From Pseudomonas anatoliensis (lineage in GTDB: Bacteria > Pseudomonadota > Gammaproteobacteria > Pseudomonadales > Pseudomonadaceae), in contig NZ_JACVHC010000003.1 in NCBI RefSeq assembly GCF_017976235.1, forward strand, positions 372,001 through 436,000: a stretch of DNA of 64,000 bases, in the 5' to 3' direction. The stretch's first letter is position 1. Each line of letters starts with the position of its first letter. Below, piece after piece: positions 55,224 to 64,000 of the stretch. The position numbers and the translations under genes were made by a program. The notes beneath the pieces are model-generated. The model did no database searches, was not told the DNA's origin, and saw only the letters and a list, made by a program, of their open reading frames with translations.

Positions 55224-56306
55224 TTAGATCAAAGTTTTGCCATGGCGTACGAAGGTCGGTTTGACCACTCGTACCGGGTACCACTTGCCACGGATTTCCA
55301 CTTCGGCGCGGTCGGCAGTCGCCATCGGAACACGCGCCAGGGCAATCGATTTGCTTAGCGTAGGAGAGAAACTACCACTGGTGATCTCTCCTTCGCCAAC
55401 ATCGGCGATACGAACGACTTGGTGGGCACGTAAAACACCGCGCTCCTCAAGCACCAGACCGACCAGTTTGTGTGCAACGCCAGCGGCTTTTTCCGCCTCC
55501 AGCGCAGCACGGCCGATGAACTGACGCGAGGCCGGTTCCCAGGCGATGCTCCAGGCCATGTTGGACGCCAGCGGCGAAACGTCTTGATGAATGTCCTGAC
55601 CGTAGAGGTTCATCCCGGCTTCCACGCGCAACGTGTCGCGGGCACCGAGGCCGATCGGGGAAATGCCGGCACCCACCAGATCGTTGAAGAATGCCGGGGC
55701 CTGATTGGCCGGCAATACGATTTCCAGACCGTCTTCACCGGTGTACCCGGTGCGGGCAATGAACCAGTCGCCGTCGGTCTCGCCTTCAAAGGGTTTGAGG
55801 TGCTGGATCAGAGTGGCACGCGACTGGGTGACCAGTTCGGCAATCTTGTGCCGGGCATGCGGCCCTTGAATGGCCAGCATCGCCAGCTCTGAGCGCTCGT
55901 GCAGTTGCACGGCGAAACTGCCGAGTTGCGCCTGCATCCAGGCCAGGTCCTGATCACGGGTCGAGGCGTTGAACACCAGACGATAACCGTCTTCGAGGCG
56001 GTAGACGATCATGTCATCGACGATGCCGCCACGCTCGTTGAGCATGGTGCTGTACAACGCACGGCCGGGGCGATGCAGGCGTTCGACGTCATTGGCCAGC
56101 AAATGCTGGAGCCAGGCCTTGGCCTGGGCGCCGTCAACATCGATTACGGTCATGTGGGACACATCGAACACCCCGCAATCGCGGCGCACTTCGTGGTGCT
56201 CCTCGACCTGCGAGCCGTAATGCAGTGGCATATCCCAACCGCCAAAATCGACCATCTTCGCGCCGAGGGCGAGATGCAGGTCATACAGAGGCGTACGCTG
56301 TCCCAT
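55224..56306 (-). CDS. gcvT: Aminomethyltransferase (T-protein of the glycine cleavage system)
   Basis: A 360-residue folate-dependent protein that transfers the methylene group to tetrahydrofolate and releases ammonia. Motifs: VDFGGWDMPLHYGSQVEEHHEVR, GVFDVSHM, DDMIVYRLED, GYTGEDGLEI and LGARDTLRVEAGMNLYG. GGAAGGAG ribosome-binding site upstream of the ATG. First gene of the glycine cleavage block, with a likely promoter and hairpin in the preceding 155 bp. Confidence 0.97.
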   Translation of the reverse strand: MGQRTPLYDLHLALGAKMVDFGGWDMPLHYGSQVEEHHEVRRDCGVFDVSHMTVIDVDGAQAKAWLQHLLANDVERLHRPGRALYSTMLNERGGIVDDMIVYRLEDGYRLVFNASTRDQDLAWMQAQLGSFAVQLHERSELAMLAIQGPHARHKIAELVTQSRATLIQHLKPFEGETDGDWFIARTGYTGEDGLEIVLPANQAPAFFNDLVGAGISPIGLGARDTLRVEAGMNLYGQDIHQDVSPLASNMAWSIAWEPASRQFIGRAALEAEKAAGVAHKLVGLVLEERGVLRAHQVVRIADVGEGEITSGSFSPTLSKSIALARVPMATADRAEVEIRGKWYPVRVVKPTFVRHGKTLI

Positions 56307-56356
56307 GGGTTTCTCCTTCCGGGCGTGGCGAGGGTGCGGACTGCCGCTGCACGGGT

Positions 56357-56381
56357 GAAAGCCTTGAAATATAAGGCTTTC
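56357..56381 (-). promoter_or_regulatory. Hairpin in the gcvT leader
   Basis: GAAAGCCTT and AAGGCTTTC pair perfectly over 9 bp around a 7-base loop, 51 bp upstream of the gcvT start. No T-run follows. It does not fit a glycine riboswitch. Confidence 0.6.
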
Positions 56382-56432
56382 AGCCGTTTCCAGCGAACGG
56401 GTCTGTCAGACGAACCGCACCGAATGCCGCGC

Positions 56433-56461
56433 ATTGTAGCCGCATGATTCAGGACTGACGA
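56433..56461 (-). promoter_or_regulatory. Candidate gcvT promoter
   Basis: On the reverse strand TCGTCA (56456-56461) and TACAAT (56433-56438) are 17 bp apart and match sigma-70 hexamers at 4 and 5 of 6 positions. It begins just downstream of the stop codon of the ABC permease gene. Confidence 0.5.
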
Positions 56462-58078
56462 CTAAGTGTTTCGGTGCGCCGAGCGCCGGATCAGACCAAT
56501 GACCGGCAATAGTCCGACCAGAACCAGGGTCAGCGCCGGTAAAGACGCCCTCGCCCATTCGCCTTCGCTGGTCATTTCAAAGATGCGTACGGCCAGCGTG
56601 TCCCAGCCAAACGGGCGCATCAGCAGGGTTGCGGGCATTTCCTTGAGCACATCGACGAACACCAGCAACGCCGCGCTCAACGTACCGGGCAGCAACAGCG
56701 GCAGATACACTTTGAAAAACAGTCGCGGCCCACTGACACCCAGGCTACGTGCCGCTTCCGGCAAAGATGGCCGTATACGCGCCAGACTGCTTTCCAACGG
56801 GCCATACGCGACGGCGATAAACCGCACCAGATAGGCCATCAGCAACGCTGCCAGACTACCGAGCAACAACGGTTTGCCTGCACCACCCAGCCAGCCCGAA
56901 AGCGGAATCACCAGTTCTCGATCCAGATAACTGAAGGCAAGCATGATCGACACGGCCAACACCGAGCCCGGCAGGGCGTAACCGAGATTGGCCAGACTGA
57001 CCCCGGAGCGGATCGCCCGGGTCGGCGCCAACCGTCGGGCGAACGCCAGCAGCAACGCAACGCTGACAGTGATCAACGCCGCCATGCCACCCAGATAGAG
57101 GGTATGCAGGATCAACCCGGCGTAGCGCTCATCGAGATCGAAACGCCCGCGCTGCCAGAACCACACGACCAATTGCAAAACCGGAATCACAAACGCGCAG
57201 GCGAAGACCAATACGCACCAACTCATCGCCGCGAAAGCCTTAAGCCCACGCAGGTGATACAGCGCCTTGATCCGAGGCCGCTCGTTGCTCGCCCGGTTCG
57301 CGCCGCGTGCGCGACGTTCGCCGTAGAGCACCAGCATCACCACCAGCAGCAACAGGCTGGCTAATTGGGCCGCACTGGACAGGCTGAAAAAGCCGTACCA
57401 GGTCTTGTAGATCGCCGTGGTGAAGGTGTCGAAGTTGAACACCGAGACCGCGCCGAAATCCGCCAGAGTCTCCATCAGCGCCAGTGCCACGCCCGCACCA
57501 ATCGCCGGGCGCGCCATCGGCAACGCTACGCGCCAAAAGGCTTGCCAGGGTGATTGCCCGAGCACGCGCGCGGCTTCCATCAGGCCTTTGCCCTGAGCGA
57601 GAAACGCCGTGCGTGCCAACAGGTAAACGTAGGGGTAGAAGACCAGCACCAACACCAGAATCACCCCACCAGTGGAGCGAACGCGCGGTAGCCGCAGGTC
57701 GGAACCGAACCATTCACGCAGCAGGGTTTGTACTGGCCCGGCGAAGTCGAGCAAGCCGACAAACACGAAAGCGAGCACATAGGCCGGGATGGCGAAGGGC
57801 AGCATCAATGCCCAATCGAGCCAGCGGCGACCGGGGAATTCGCAGAGGCTGGTGAGCCAGGCGAGGCTTACGCCCAGCAGCGTCACACCGAAACCAACGC
57901 CGAGCACCAGCGTCAGGGTGTTGCCCAGCAGGCGCGGCATCTGGGTTTCCCACAGGTGTGACCAGATCTGTTGATCGATGGTCTGCCATGACAGCAGCAG
58001 AACGCTCAGGGGCAACAGCACCAGCGCGGCAATGGCGAAGACGATGGGATACCAGCGGCGTTGGGCGGGGTGAGCCAC
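56462..58078 (-). CDS. Ferric iron-type ABC transporter permease (fused two-domain)
   Basis: A 538-residue FbpB/AfuB-type permease, with two permease units in one chain and about 12 membrane segments. EAA loops are GLMEAARVLGQSPWQAFWRVALP in the first half and PSLPEAARSLGVSGPRLFFKVYLP in the second. I chose the GTG at 58078 (VAHPAQRRWYP), because the longer frame reads through the REP pair. It lies downstream of the iron-binding protein gene on the same strand. No ATPase gene is adjacent. Confidence 0.88.
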   Translation of the reverse strand: MAHPAQRRWYPIVFAIAALVLLPLSVLLLSWQTIDQQIWSHLWETQMPRLLGNTLTLVLGVGFGVTLLGVSLAWLTSLCEFPGRRWLDWALMLPFAIPAYVLAFVFVGLLDFAGPVQTLLREWFGSDLRLPRVRSTGGVILVLVLVFYPYVYLLARTAFLAQGKGLMEAARVLGQSPWQAFWRVALPMARPAIGAGVALALMETLADFGAVSVFNFDTFTTAIYKTWYGFFSLSSAAQLASLLLLVVMLVLYGERRARGANRASNERPRIKALYHLRGLKAFAAMSWCVLVFACAFVIPVLQLVVWFWQRGRFDLDERYAGLILHTLYLGGMAALITVSVALLLAFARRLAPTRAIRSGVSLANLGYALPGSVLAVSIMLAFSYLDRELVIPLSGWLGGAGKPLLLGSLAALLMAYLVRFIAVAYGPLESSLARIRPSLPEAARSLGVSGPRLFFKVYLPLLLPGTLSAALLVFVDVLKEMPATLLMRPFGWDTLAVRIFEMTSEGEWARASLPALTLVLVGLLPVIGLIRRSAHRNT

Positions 58079-58124
58079 TTGCGAACTCTCGTGGAGGAAA
58101 AACGTAGAGTGTAAGGAGAAAAGC

Positions 58125-58205
58125 AAAAAGATCGCAGCCTTCGGCAACGCCTACAGTGGGATTGTGCTCACCCTGTAGGAGCTGCCGAAGGCTGCGATCT
58201 TTTGC
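58125..58205. repeat. REP inverted pair with a substituted left arm
   Basis: Left arm AAAGATCGCAGCCTTCGGCA is followed by ACGCCTACA in place of the usual GCTCCTACA; the right arm is normal. It separates the ABC binding-protein and permease genes. Confidence 0.88.
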
Positions 58206-58222
58206 TCTCTAAATCAGCAGAC

Positions 58223-59227
58223 TCAGTTCCAGCCCGCCCGATCCATCATGCGAATCGCTTCGGCCTGGCGCTTGCCCGCCACTTCCACCGGCAAGGTGTC
58301 GGCAATGAACTTGCCCCATGCGGCCACTTCTTCCGACGGTGCAACGGCAGGGTTGGCCGGGAATTCCTGGTTGACGTCGGCGAAGATTTTCTGCGCCTCA
58401 GGCGTGGTCATCCACTCGACCAGTGCCTTGGCGGCTTCCGGGTGTGGTGCATGTTTGGTCAAGCCGATGCCCGACAGGTTGACGTGCACACCGCGATCCG
58501 CCTGATTCGGCCAGAACAGTTTGACCGGCAGTTCCGGCTTCTGCTTGTGCAGGCGACCGTAGTAGTAGGTGTTGACGATGCCGACATCGCACTGCCCGGC
58601 ATTGATCGCTTCGAGCACTGCAACGTCATCGGAGAACACATCGGTGGACAGGTTGTTGACCCAGCCCTTGAGGATTTTCTCGGTCTTCTCGGCGCCATGT
58701 ACTTCGATCATGGTCGCAGTCAGTGACTGGTTGTAGACCTTCTTCGCCGTGCGCAGGCACAGGCGACCTTCCCAGTTCTTGTCGGCCAGTGCTTCGTAGG
58801 TGGTCAATTCGCCCGGCTTCACTCGCTGAGTGGAATAGGCGATGGTCCGTGCGCGCAGGCTCAAACCCGTCCAGGCGTGGCTGGAGGCGCGGTATTGCTG
58901 CGGGATATTGGCGTCGATGGTTTTCGAGGTGAACGGCTGCAGGATGCCCATCTGCTCGGCCTGCCAGAGGTTACCGGCATCGACGGTCAGCAGCAGGTCG
59001 GCGGTGGCGTTCTCACCCTCGGCCTTGATGCGCTGCATCAGCGGCGCTTCCTTGTCGGTGATGAACTTGATCTTCACCCCGGTTTTGGCGGTGTAGGCAT
59101 CAAACACCGGTTTGATCAGTTCATCGATGCGCGAAGAGTAAACCACCACCTCGTCGGCGGCCTGGGCAGTGGTGCTGCCGATCAGGGTCAAGGCCAGTGC
59201 GGTCAGAAGACGCTTGGGTGCCAACAT
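58223..59227 (-). CDS. Ferric iron-type ABC substrate-binding protein
   Basis: A 334-residue FbpA/AfuA-type binding protein with a signal peptide (about residues 1-23, ending TAQA) and the mature start [21 protein letters not shown]. The paired tyrosines used to bind ferric iron in FbpA are in the [10 protein letters not shown] segment. Further residues are in [17 protein letters not shown] chose ATG 59227 (MLAPKRLL). It is upstream of the permease gene; the ATPase must be encoded elsewhere. Confidence 0.88.
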   Translation of the reverse strand: MLAPKRLLTALALTLIGSTTAQAADEVVVYSSRIDELIKPVFDAYTAKTGVKIKFITDKEAPLMQRIKAEGENATADLLLTVDAGNLWQAEQMGILQPFTSKTIDANIPQQYRASSHAWTGLSLRARTIAYSTQRVKPGELTTYEALADKNWEGRLCLRTAKKVYNQSLTATMIEVHGAEKTEKILKGWVNNLSTDVFSDDVAVLEAINAGQCDVGIVNTYYYGRLHKQKPELPVKLFWPNQADRGVHVNLSGIGLTKHAPHPEAAKALVEWMTTPEAQKIFADVNQEFPANPAVAPSEEVAAWGKFIADTLPVEVAGKRQAEAIRMMDRAGWN

Positions 59228-59342
59228 GGGAGTGGTCTCTCGGTCGGGAAATGTGGCCAAATGATAAGGACTCACATTTACCTTCTCAATCGATCACTTG
59301 GGCAAGGAGTTACCAGATGTTGCATGGCGCTAAACGCCCCCC

Positions 59343-59427
59343 TGTAGGAGCTGCCGAAGGCTGCGATCTTTTGACCTTGATCTTAAAAAACAAAGTCAAA
59401 AGATCGCAGCCTTCGGCAGCTCCTACA
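59343..59427. repeat. REP inverted pair (GGAGCTGCCGAAGGCTGC family)
   Basis: Inverted arms around a spacer of about 30 bp in the gap between the iron-binding protein gene and the ubiI-like gene. Confidence 0.92.
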
Positions 59428-59446
59428 GAGGGACGCATTGCCAAAA

Positions 59447-59470
59447 TGTAGGAGTGAGCCTGCTCGCGAT
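59447..59470. repeat. Single REP arm (TGTAGGAGTGAGCCTGCTCG family)
   Basis: One unpaired arm directly beside the REP pair above, 25 bp from the ubiI-like stop codon. No matching second arm is seen. Confidence 0.8.
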
Positions 59471-59495
59471 GAGGCCATCAGCCTCAATACAGACC

Positions 59496-60719
59496 TCAGG
59501 GTTTTGCGAGTGCCGGAAGGTCCCCGGTCAAGCCGAGGGCTTCACGCACGAACAACGCCTTGGCCTCAGGCATCTGCTCAACCAGCTTCAACCCGGCATT
59601 ACGCAACCAGCGCACAGGCAGCGGGTTGGCCTGGAACAAGCGCTCAAACCCTTCCATCGCCGCCATCAACGCCAGGTTATGTGGCATGCGCCGGCGCTCG
59701 TAGCGGCTCAGCACTTTCACATCCGCCAGCCGTTCACCACGCTCGGTCGCCTGCAACAGCACTTCGGCCAGCACCGCCGCATCGAGGAAACCCAGGTTCA
59801 CGCCCTGCCCCGCCAGTGGATGAATGGTGTGCGCGGCATCGCCGATCAGCGCCAGGCCTTCGGCTACATAACGCTTGGCATGTCGCTGACGCAGTGGCAC
59901 GCACAGCCGTGGATCGGCACTGACGACTTCGCCCAGGCGACCTTCAAACGCGCGCTCCAGCTCACGGCAGAATGCCGCTTCATCCAGTGCCATCAAACGT
60001 TCGGCTTCGCTCGGGGTGGTCGACCAGACGATCGAGCACCAGTCCTGCTGACCATCGCGTTCCAGCGGCAGAAACGCCAACGGCCCGTGATCGGTGAAGC
60101 GCTGCCACGCCGTCATCTGATGCGGTTTGCTGCTGCGCACACTGGTGACGATGGCGTGATGCAGATAATCCCATTCGCGGGTCGCAACACCGGTCAGACG
60201 GCGCACCGCGGAATTGGCGCCATCCGCCGCGATCACCAGCGGAGCGCGCAACTGCCGACCATCGGCCAGGGTCAGCAACCAGTCATCACCGGAACGGCGC
60301 ATCTGTTCCAGCCGTGCGTTGGCCAGCATGCCCAGATCGCAATCGTGCAAACGATCGAGCAAAGCATCCTGCACCACACGATTTTCGACGATATGGCCGA
60401 GTACATCGGCGTGGACGCTGCTCGCCGAGAAGTGAATCTGTCCGGTGCCGCTGCCGTCCCACACGTGCATGTCGGTGTAAGGACTGCTGCGCCGACTGGC
60501 GATACCGTCCCACACGCCAAGGCGTTCGAGAATCCGCTGGCTGGCCGCCGACAACGCGCTCACGCGAGGCTCGAATGGCGCCTGGGCATCGAACGGTTTG
60601 ACGCTCAGCGGGCTGCCGTCGAGCAGCAAAACCTCCAGGCCACTGTCCTGCAACGCCAGCGCCAGGGCGCTGCCGACCATTCCGGCTCCGACAATCAGCA
60701 GATCTGCGCGCATTTCCAT
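59496..60719 (-). CDS. FAD-dependent ubiquinone hydroxylase (UbiI-like)
   Basis: A 407-residue flavin monooxygenase of the UbiH/COQ6 family with the FAD motif LLIVGAGMVGSALALALQ, DG motif VIAADGANSAVRR and GDAAHTIHPLAGQGVNLG. It hydroxylates the ring in ubiquinone synthesis. Two such enzymes occur in this cluster; the order hotdog protein between the two matches the PAO1 cluster (PA5221-PA5223, from memory), which makes this the UbiI-type member. UbiI versus other ring positions cannot be separated by sequence alone. Last gene of the cluster. Confidence 0.85.
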   Translation of the reverse strand: MEMRADLLIVGAGMVGSALALALQDSGLEVLLLDGSPLSVKPFDAQAPFEPRVSALSAASQRILERLGVWDGIASRRSSPYTDMHVWDGSGTGQIHFSASSVHADVLGHIVENRVVQDALLDRLHDCDLGMLANARLEQMRRSGDDWLLTLADGRQLRAPLVIAADGANSAVRRLTGVATREWDYLHHAIVTSVRSSKPHQMTAWQRFTDHGPLAFLPLERDGQQDWCSIVWSTTPSEAERLMALDEAAFCRELERAFEGRLGEVVSADPRLCVPLRQRHAKRYVAEGLALIGDAAHTIHPLAGQGVNLGFLDAAVLAEVLLQATERGERLADVKVLSRYERRRMPHNLALMAAMEGFERLFQANPLPVRWLRNAGLKLVEQMPEAKALFVREALGLTGDLPALAKP

Positions 60720-60722
60720 GCT

Positions 60723-61208
60723 TTAAGCCTGTCTCGCTTGCGGCTTGAGCCGCACGTAAAGGGTTTTACCGACCCGCGCGACAAGGTTGCCGGCGCCGTC
60801 ATGAATATCGACCTGCAACTGCGGCAGGTACTTTTCGCCATTGGCGGTCTGCCGACGCACCTCATCCAGCAAGGTGTCGTCGATGGTAAACCGGGCGAAC
60901 ACCGGGCCTTTGCCCGGCGCAATGAAATCGATGTCGGCGGCCTTGTCCCAGACGATGTACCGCGACCCGAGGTTTTCCATCAGCATCAACATGAAAAAAG
61001 GATCGACCATCGAATACAGACTGCCGCCGAACTGCGTGCCGACGTAGTTGCGGTTGTACCAGCCCAACCCCATCGACACTTGAACATCGCGAAAGTCGTC
61101 GCTGATGTGCCGCACCCGAACACCGGCGCCGAGATACGGCGGGTAAAACGTCATCGCCCAACGCATCAACCGCGCCTTGCCGAACGTGTTGCTCAACCAC
61201 TTAAGCAT
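60723..61208 (-). CDS. DUF4442 hotdog-fold thioesterase-like protein
   Basis: A 161-residue PaaI-like hotdog protein (MLKWLSNTFGKARLMRWAM, NYVGTQFGGSLYSMVDPFFMLML, VWDKAADIDFIAPGKGPV). Its start overlaps the end of ubiH by 8 bp and its stop is 3 bp from the ubiI-like start, so it is translationally coupled to both. The role is unknown; a thioesterase acting on a ubiquinone-related or acyl-CoA substrate is possible, from position only. I chose ATG 61208; the open frame upstream lies inside ubiH. Confidence 0.83.
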   Translation of the reverse strand: MLKWLSNTFGKARLMRWAMTFYPPYLGAGVRVRHISDDFRDVQVSMGLGWYNRNYVGTQFGGSLYSMVDPFFMLMLMENLGSRYIVWDKAADIDFIAPGKGPVFARFTIDDTLLDEVRRQTANGEKYLPQLQVDIHDGAGNLVARVGKTLYVRLKPQARQA

Positions 61209-62388
61209 CCGGACGTGTTCCCAAACCCATGGCCTGGCGGGCGAACCAGCGCTTGGCGGGTGGTAACAGGTCGAGACCGAGCAAACCGATGTTGCGCCCC
61301 AGCGATACCAACGGCTGGGTGCTGCCGAACAGCCGCGTAACCTGATCGGAGAACCCCACCGTGAGGTCCTGATCGAGACGCTGACGCTCGCGATACGCCT
61401 GCAACGTGGCGAAATCGCCCAGCGGTTTGTCGCTGGCGAGCAAAGCCGCGGCAAGAGCATCGGCATCACGCAGGGACAGGTTGAAACCCTGCCCCGCAAT
61501 CGGATGCAAACTGTGCGCAGCGTTGCCAAGTACAGCCAGATGCGAGCGCACCTGCTCCTCGGCTTCGACCAGCGACAACGGATACAAATGTCGCGCGCCC
61601 ACCTGTTTCAACGTGCCGAGGCGGTAACCGAACACGCCCTGCAATTCGCTGAGGAAATCGCGCTCGCTCAAATCGGCCAGGCGCTGCGCGTCCATGCCCA
61701 GACGGGTCCAGACCAATGCGCAACGGTTATCCGGGAGCGGCAGCAAGGCCATCGGACCCTCGTCGGTGAAACGCTCGAACGCCATGCCGTTGTGCGCTTC
61801 GCTCGGGGTGATGTTGGCGATCAGCGCACTCTGGTTATACGGACGCTTGCGCACGTTGATGCCCAACTGTTCGCGCAATCCGGAACGGCCGCCATCGGCA
61901 AGCACCGCGAGGTCGCATTCAAGGGTGGTTTCATCATTGAGGGTCAGACGATAACCGTCGGGCAGCGGCTCCATGCGCGTGACTTCCGCCGGGCAACGCC
62001 AACTGATCACGTCTTTGTCGACGTGCTGCCACAGGCATTGGCCGAGCCAGGCGTTTTCCACTACGTAACCGAGCGCCGGCACGCCCTCTTCCATCGCCGA
62101 CAACCGCGCGGTGGAGAAGCGGCCACGATCGGACACATGAATCTGTTTGATCGGCTCGGCGCGACGGGAGATTTCCTGCCACACGCCCAGCCGTTGATAG
62201 ATTTGTCGCGCGCCGAAGGACAGCGCCGAAGAGCGCGCATCGTAGCTCGGCTGCCAACTGTCGCCAGGCGCGAACGGTTCGATCAGCACGATCTTCCAGC
62301 CGCGCGCCTTGGCCCCCGCCTGCAGCGCCAATGCCAGACTGGCGCCGACCAGGCCGCCACCGATGATTGCCAGATTGACTCGACTCAT
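61201..62388 (-). CDS. ubiH: Ubiquinone hydroxylase UbiH (2-octaprenyl-6-methoxyphenol hydroxylase)
   Basis: A 395-residue FAD monooxygenase: LAIIGGGLVGASLALALQ, LAVLADGGRSGLR and LGNAAHSLHPIAGQGFNLSLRDADAL are the family signatures. It hydroxylates the ubiquinone ring. It overlaps pepP by 4 bp at its start (ATGA) and the hotdog gene at its end. The pepP-ubiH pairing is conserved in gamma-proteobacteria. Confidence 0.93.
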   Translation of the reverse strand: MSRVNLAIIGGGLVGASLALALQAGAKARGWKIVLIEPFAPGDSWQPSYDARSSALSFGARQIYQRLGVWQEISRRAEPIKQIHVSDRGRFSTARLSAMEEGVPALGYVVENAWLGQCLWQHVDKDVISWRCPAEVTRMEPLPDGYRLTLNDETTLECDLAVLADGGRSGLREQLGINVRKRPYNQSALIANITPSEAHNGMAFERFTDEGPMALLPLPDNRCALVWTRLGMDAQRLADLSERDFLSELQGVFGYRLGTLKQVGARHLYPLSLVEAEEQVRSHLAVLGNAAHSLHPIAGQGFNLSLRDADALAAALLASDKPLGDFATLQAYRERQRLDQDLTVGFSDQVTRLFGSTQPLVSLGRNIGLLGLDLLPPAKRWFARQAMGLGTRPDA

Positions 62389-63719
62389 GCCGCGTGTGTC
62401 CGTGCTTGCGCCATCAGCGCTTCGATGTCGGCGACGGTTTTCGGTACGCCGTTGGTGAGGATTTCACAGCCGGTCTTGGTCACTACCACGTCATCCTCGA
62501 TGCGCACGCCAATGCCGCGCCATTTTTTCGCTACGTTCTGGTTGTCCGGGGCGATGTAGATGCCCGGCTCCACGGTCAGCGCCATGCCGACTTCCAGCAC
62601 GCGCCATTCGCCGCCGACCTTGTACTCGCCGACGTCGTGTACATCCATCCCCAGCCAGTGGCCGGCGCGGTGCATGTAAAACGCTTTATAAGCCTCAGTC
62701 GCGATCAATTCGTCGACGTCGCCCTGCAACAGGCCCAGCTTCACCAAACCTGTGGTGATGACTCGAACCGTGGCTTCGTGCGCCTGATTCCAGTGCTTGT
62801 TCGGGGCGATTTCAGCGAATGCAGCTTCCTGCGAGGCGAGTACCAATTCGTAGATCGCTTTCTGCTCGGGCGAAAACTTGCCGTTGACCGGCCAGGTGCG
62901 GGTGATATCGCTGGCGTAGCAGTCGATTTCGCAACCGGCGTCGATCAGCACCAGATCACCGTCCCTGAGCAGCGCGTCATTTTGCTGGTAATGCAGAATG
63001 CAGCTATTGCGCCCGGCGGCGACGATCGAACCGTAGGCCGGCATCTTCGCCCCGCCCTTGCGGAATTCGTAATCGAGCTCGGCTTCGAGGCTGTACTCGT
63101 AGAGCCCGGCGCGGCTGGCCTGCATCGCGCGGATGTGGGCCTGGGCCGAGATCCGTGCGGCTTCGCGCATCACCTTCACTTCTGCCGCCGATTTATACAG
63201 ACGCATGTCGTGCAGCAGATGATCCAGGGCAACGAATTCGTTCGGTGGCTGCGCGCCGAGGTGCGCCTTGGAGCGGATCACGTTGATCCAGTCCATCAGG
63301 TGTCGGTCAAATTCGGGGTTGCTGCCCATCGCCGAATACACCCGGTCGCGACCTTCGATCAGGCCCGGCAGGATGTCGTCGATGTCGGTGATGGGGAAGG
63401 CGTCGTCGGCGCCAAAGTCGCGTATCGCGCCTTCCTGGCCGGCGCGCAAGCCGTCCCACATTTCGCGTTCGGCGTTGCGTTCACGGCAAAACAAAACATA
63501 TTCGCCATGCTCGCGGCCGGGCATCAAAACGATGACGGCTTGCGGCTCGGGAAAACCGCTGAGGTACTGAAAGTCGCTGTCCTGGCGGTAGACGTGCTCG
63601 ACGTCGCGGTTGCGGATGGCCACCGCGGCGGCGGGCAGAATCGCGATGCTGTTGGGTTCCATCTGCGCCATCAAGGCCTTGCGGCGACGGCTGTATTCCG
63701 CTTTCGGGATATGGATCAT
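62385..63719 (-). CDS. pepP: Xaa-Pro aminopeptidase
   Basis: A 444-residue M24B metallopeptidase that removes N-terminal residues preceding proline. The two-manganese ligands are the two Asp in LIDAGCEIDCYASDITRTW, His in HRAGHWLGMDVHDVG, Glu in LTVEPGIY and Glu in GVRIEDDVVVT. The N-terminal creatinase-like domain spans about residues 1-170. It overlaps ubiH by 4 bp and lies 27 bp downstream of the UPF0149 gene. Confidence 0.95.
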   Translation of the reverse strand: MIHIPKAEYSRRRKALMAQMEPNSIAILPAAAVAIRNRDVEHVYRQDSDFQYLSGFPEPQAVIVLMPGREHGEYVLFCRERNAEREMWDGLRAGQEGAIRDFGADDAFPITDIDDILPGLIEGRDRVYSAMGSNPEFDRHLMDWINVIRSKAHLGAQPPNEFVALDHLLHDMRLYKSAAEVKVMREAARISAQAHIRAMQASRAGLYEYSLEAELDYEFRKGGAKMPAYGSIVAAGRNSCILHYQQNDALLRDGDLVLIDAGCEIDCYASDITRTWPVNGKFSPEQKAIYELVLASQEAAFAEIAPNKHWNQAHEATVRVITTGLVKLGLLQGDVDELIATEAYKAFYMHRAGHWLGMDVHDVGEYKVGGEWRVLEVGMALTVEPGIYIAPDNQNVAKKWRGIGVRIEDDVVVTKTGCEILTNGVPKTVADIEALMAQARTHAA

Positions 63720-63746
63720 GGGCAGATGGCTTTCCCTGGCTCGCGA

Positions 63747-64000
63747 TTAATGCAGCGACGGCTTGGCGGCTGGCGGCACGTCGGCTTTTTTGGTTTCCGT
63801 GAACAGCAGCAGCGGCGCAACGCGCAGGTACTCCATGACTTCCATGTAGTCGGTCTCGCCGTCTTCGGATTCTTCCAGGGCATCTTGCACCTGGGAAATG
63901 GCGGCCAGATCCTGCAGCACTTCGGTGGCTTCAGTGCTGAGCATGCTGCTGTCGCGGCAGTTCAGGCCGAAACCGCTGAGGAAGCCCTGGCACCATTCGC
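63747..64000 (-). CDS. UPF0149 (YgfB/YecA-like) protein (partial, C-terminal part)
   Basis: The reading frame continues through the window edge: [14 protein letters not shown] is followed by the ACT-poor helical tail [23 protein letters not shown]. These are UPF0149 signatures (WCQGFLxGxG and DYxEVxEYVR). The N-terminus is outside the window, so the true start is not visible; an internal ATG at 63944 is not the start. It lies at the head of the pepP-ubiH operon, as in other pseudomonads and Escherichia coli. Confidence 0.88.
   Translation of the reverse strand, partial: EWCQGFLSGFGLNCRDSSMLSTEATEVLQDLAAISQVQDALEESEDGETDYMEVMEYLRVAPLLLFTETKKADVPPAAKPSLH

Noticed and set aside
56307..56461. 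Glycine riboswitch upstream of gcvT
   Set aside because: The conserved tandem aptamer core is not visible; only a simple hairpin is present. A covariance-model search would be decisive.
58079..58147. Longer start for the iron-type permease
   Set aside because: The upstream in-frame ATG lies in the REP pair, and the 23 extra residues have no similarity to permease N-termini.

Overview
The window reads as chromosome of a fluorescens-group Pseudomonas. It is GC-rich, the proteins are of typical Pseudomonas type, and the gene order matches Pseudomonas core blocks. About twenty short intergenic palindromes (REP/REPIN-type, four families) sit between genes. I see no rRNA, tRNA, CRISPR array, prophage or insertion sequence. 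Most of the window is ordinary housekeeping and nutrient-uptake DNA.

Layout. 0-8.3 kb: partial TauE/SafE permease, NRDE protein, ptsP-rppH (nitrogen PTS enzyme I and RNA pyrophosphohydrolase), an HAD phosphatase, a DUF2269 membrane protein, ilvA and rpiA. 8.3-21.8 kb: two tandem SdiA-regulated-domain proteins, a FAH-family enzyme plus a D-2-hydroxyglutarate dehydrogenase divergent from serA, a DUF4399 protein, a small solute-binding protein, a DUF523/2OG-oxygenase pair, a DUF2059 protein, an alpha/beta hydrolase, a thioredoxin-like DUF6436 protein and a HacB-type acylase. 21.9-23.7 kb: a GlxA-type regulator divergent from an HD-domain hydrolase. 23.8-34.3 kb: the polyamine locus spuBCDEFGH with divergent spuI. 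The spuA position holds only a truncated relic.

34.5-43.9 kb: a TetR regulator, then a sulfur-scavenging block (ssuEADCBF, an LsfA-like 1-Cys peroxiredoxin, an OprD-family porin and an orphan taurine/sulfonate-binding protein). 44-51.6 kb: argA, argE, a CYTH/CHAD triphosphatase, an Lrp/AsnC regulator divergent from a small ACT-like protein, an orphan GspE/PulE ATPase and a DUF2388 protein. 51.7-59.2 kb: the glycine cleavage genes gcvT-gcvH-gcvP and a ferric-iron-type ABC permease and binding protein. 59.5-64 kb: the ubiquinone hydroxylase cluster with a hotdog protein, pepP and a UPF0149 protein that runs off the end.

Themes: polyamine uptake feeding gamma-glutamylation and transamination; sulfonate sulfur acquisition with thiol peroxide defence; arginine, serine, isoleucine and glycine metabolism; ubiquinone synthesis. 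The most notable observations are the in-frame spuA relic between spuI and spuB, a strong terminator plus REP splitting gcvTH from gcvP, a tandem array that carries copies of the 3' end of the NRDE gene, and a metabolite-repair-like cluster around serA. Family names and comparisons with PAO1 and KT2440 come from memory, not from a search.
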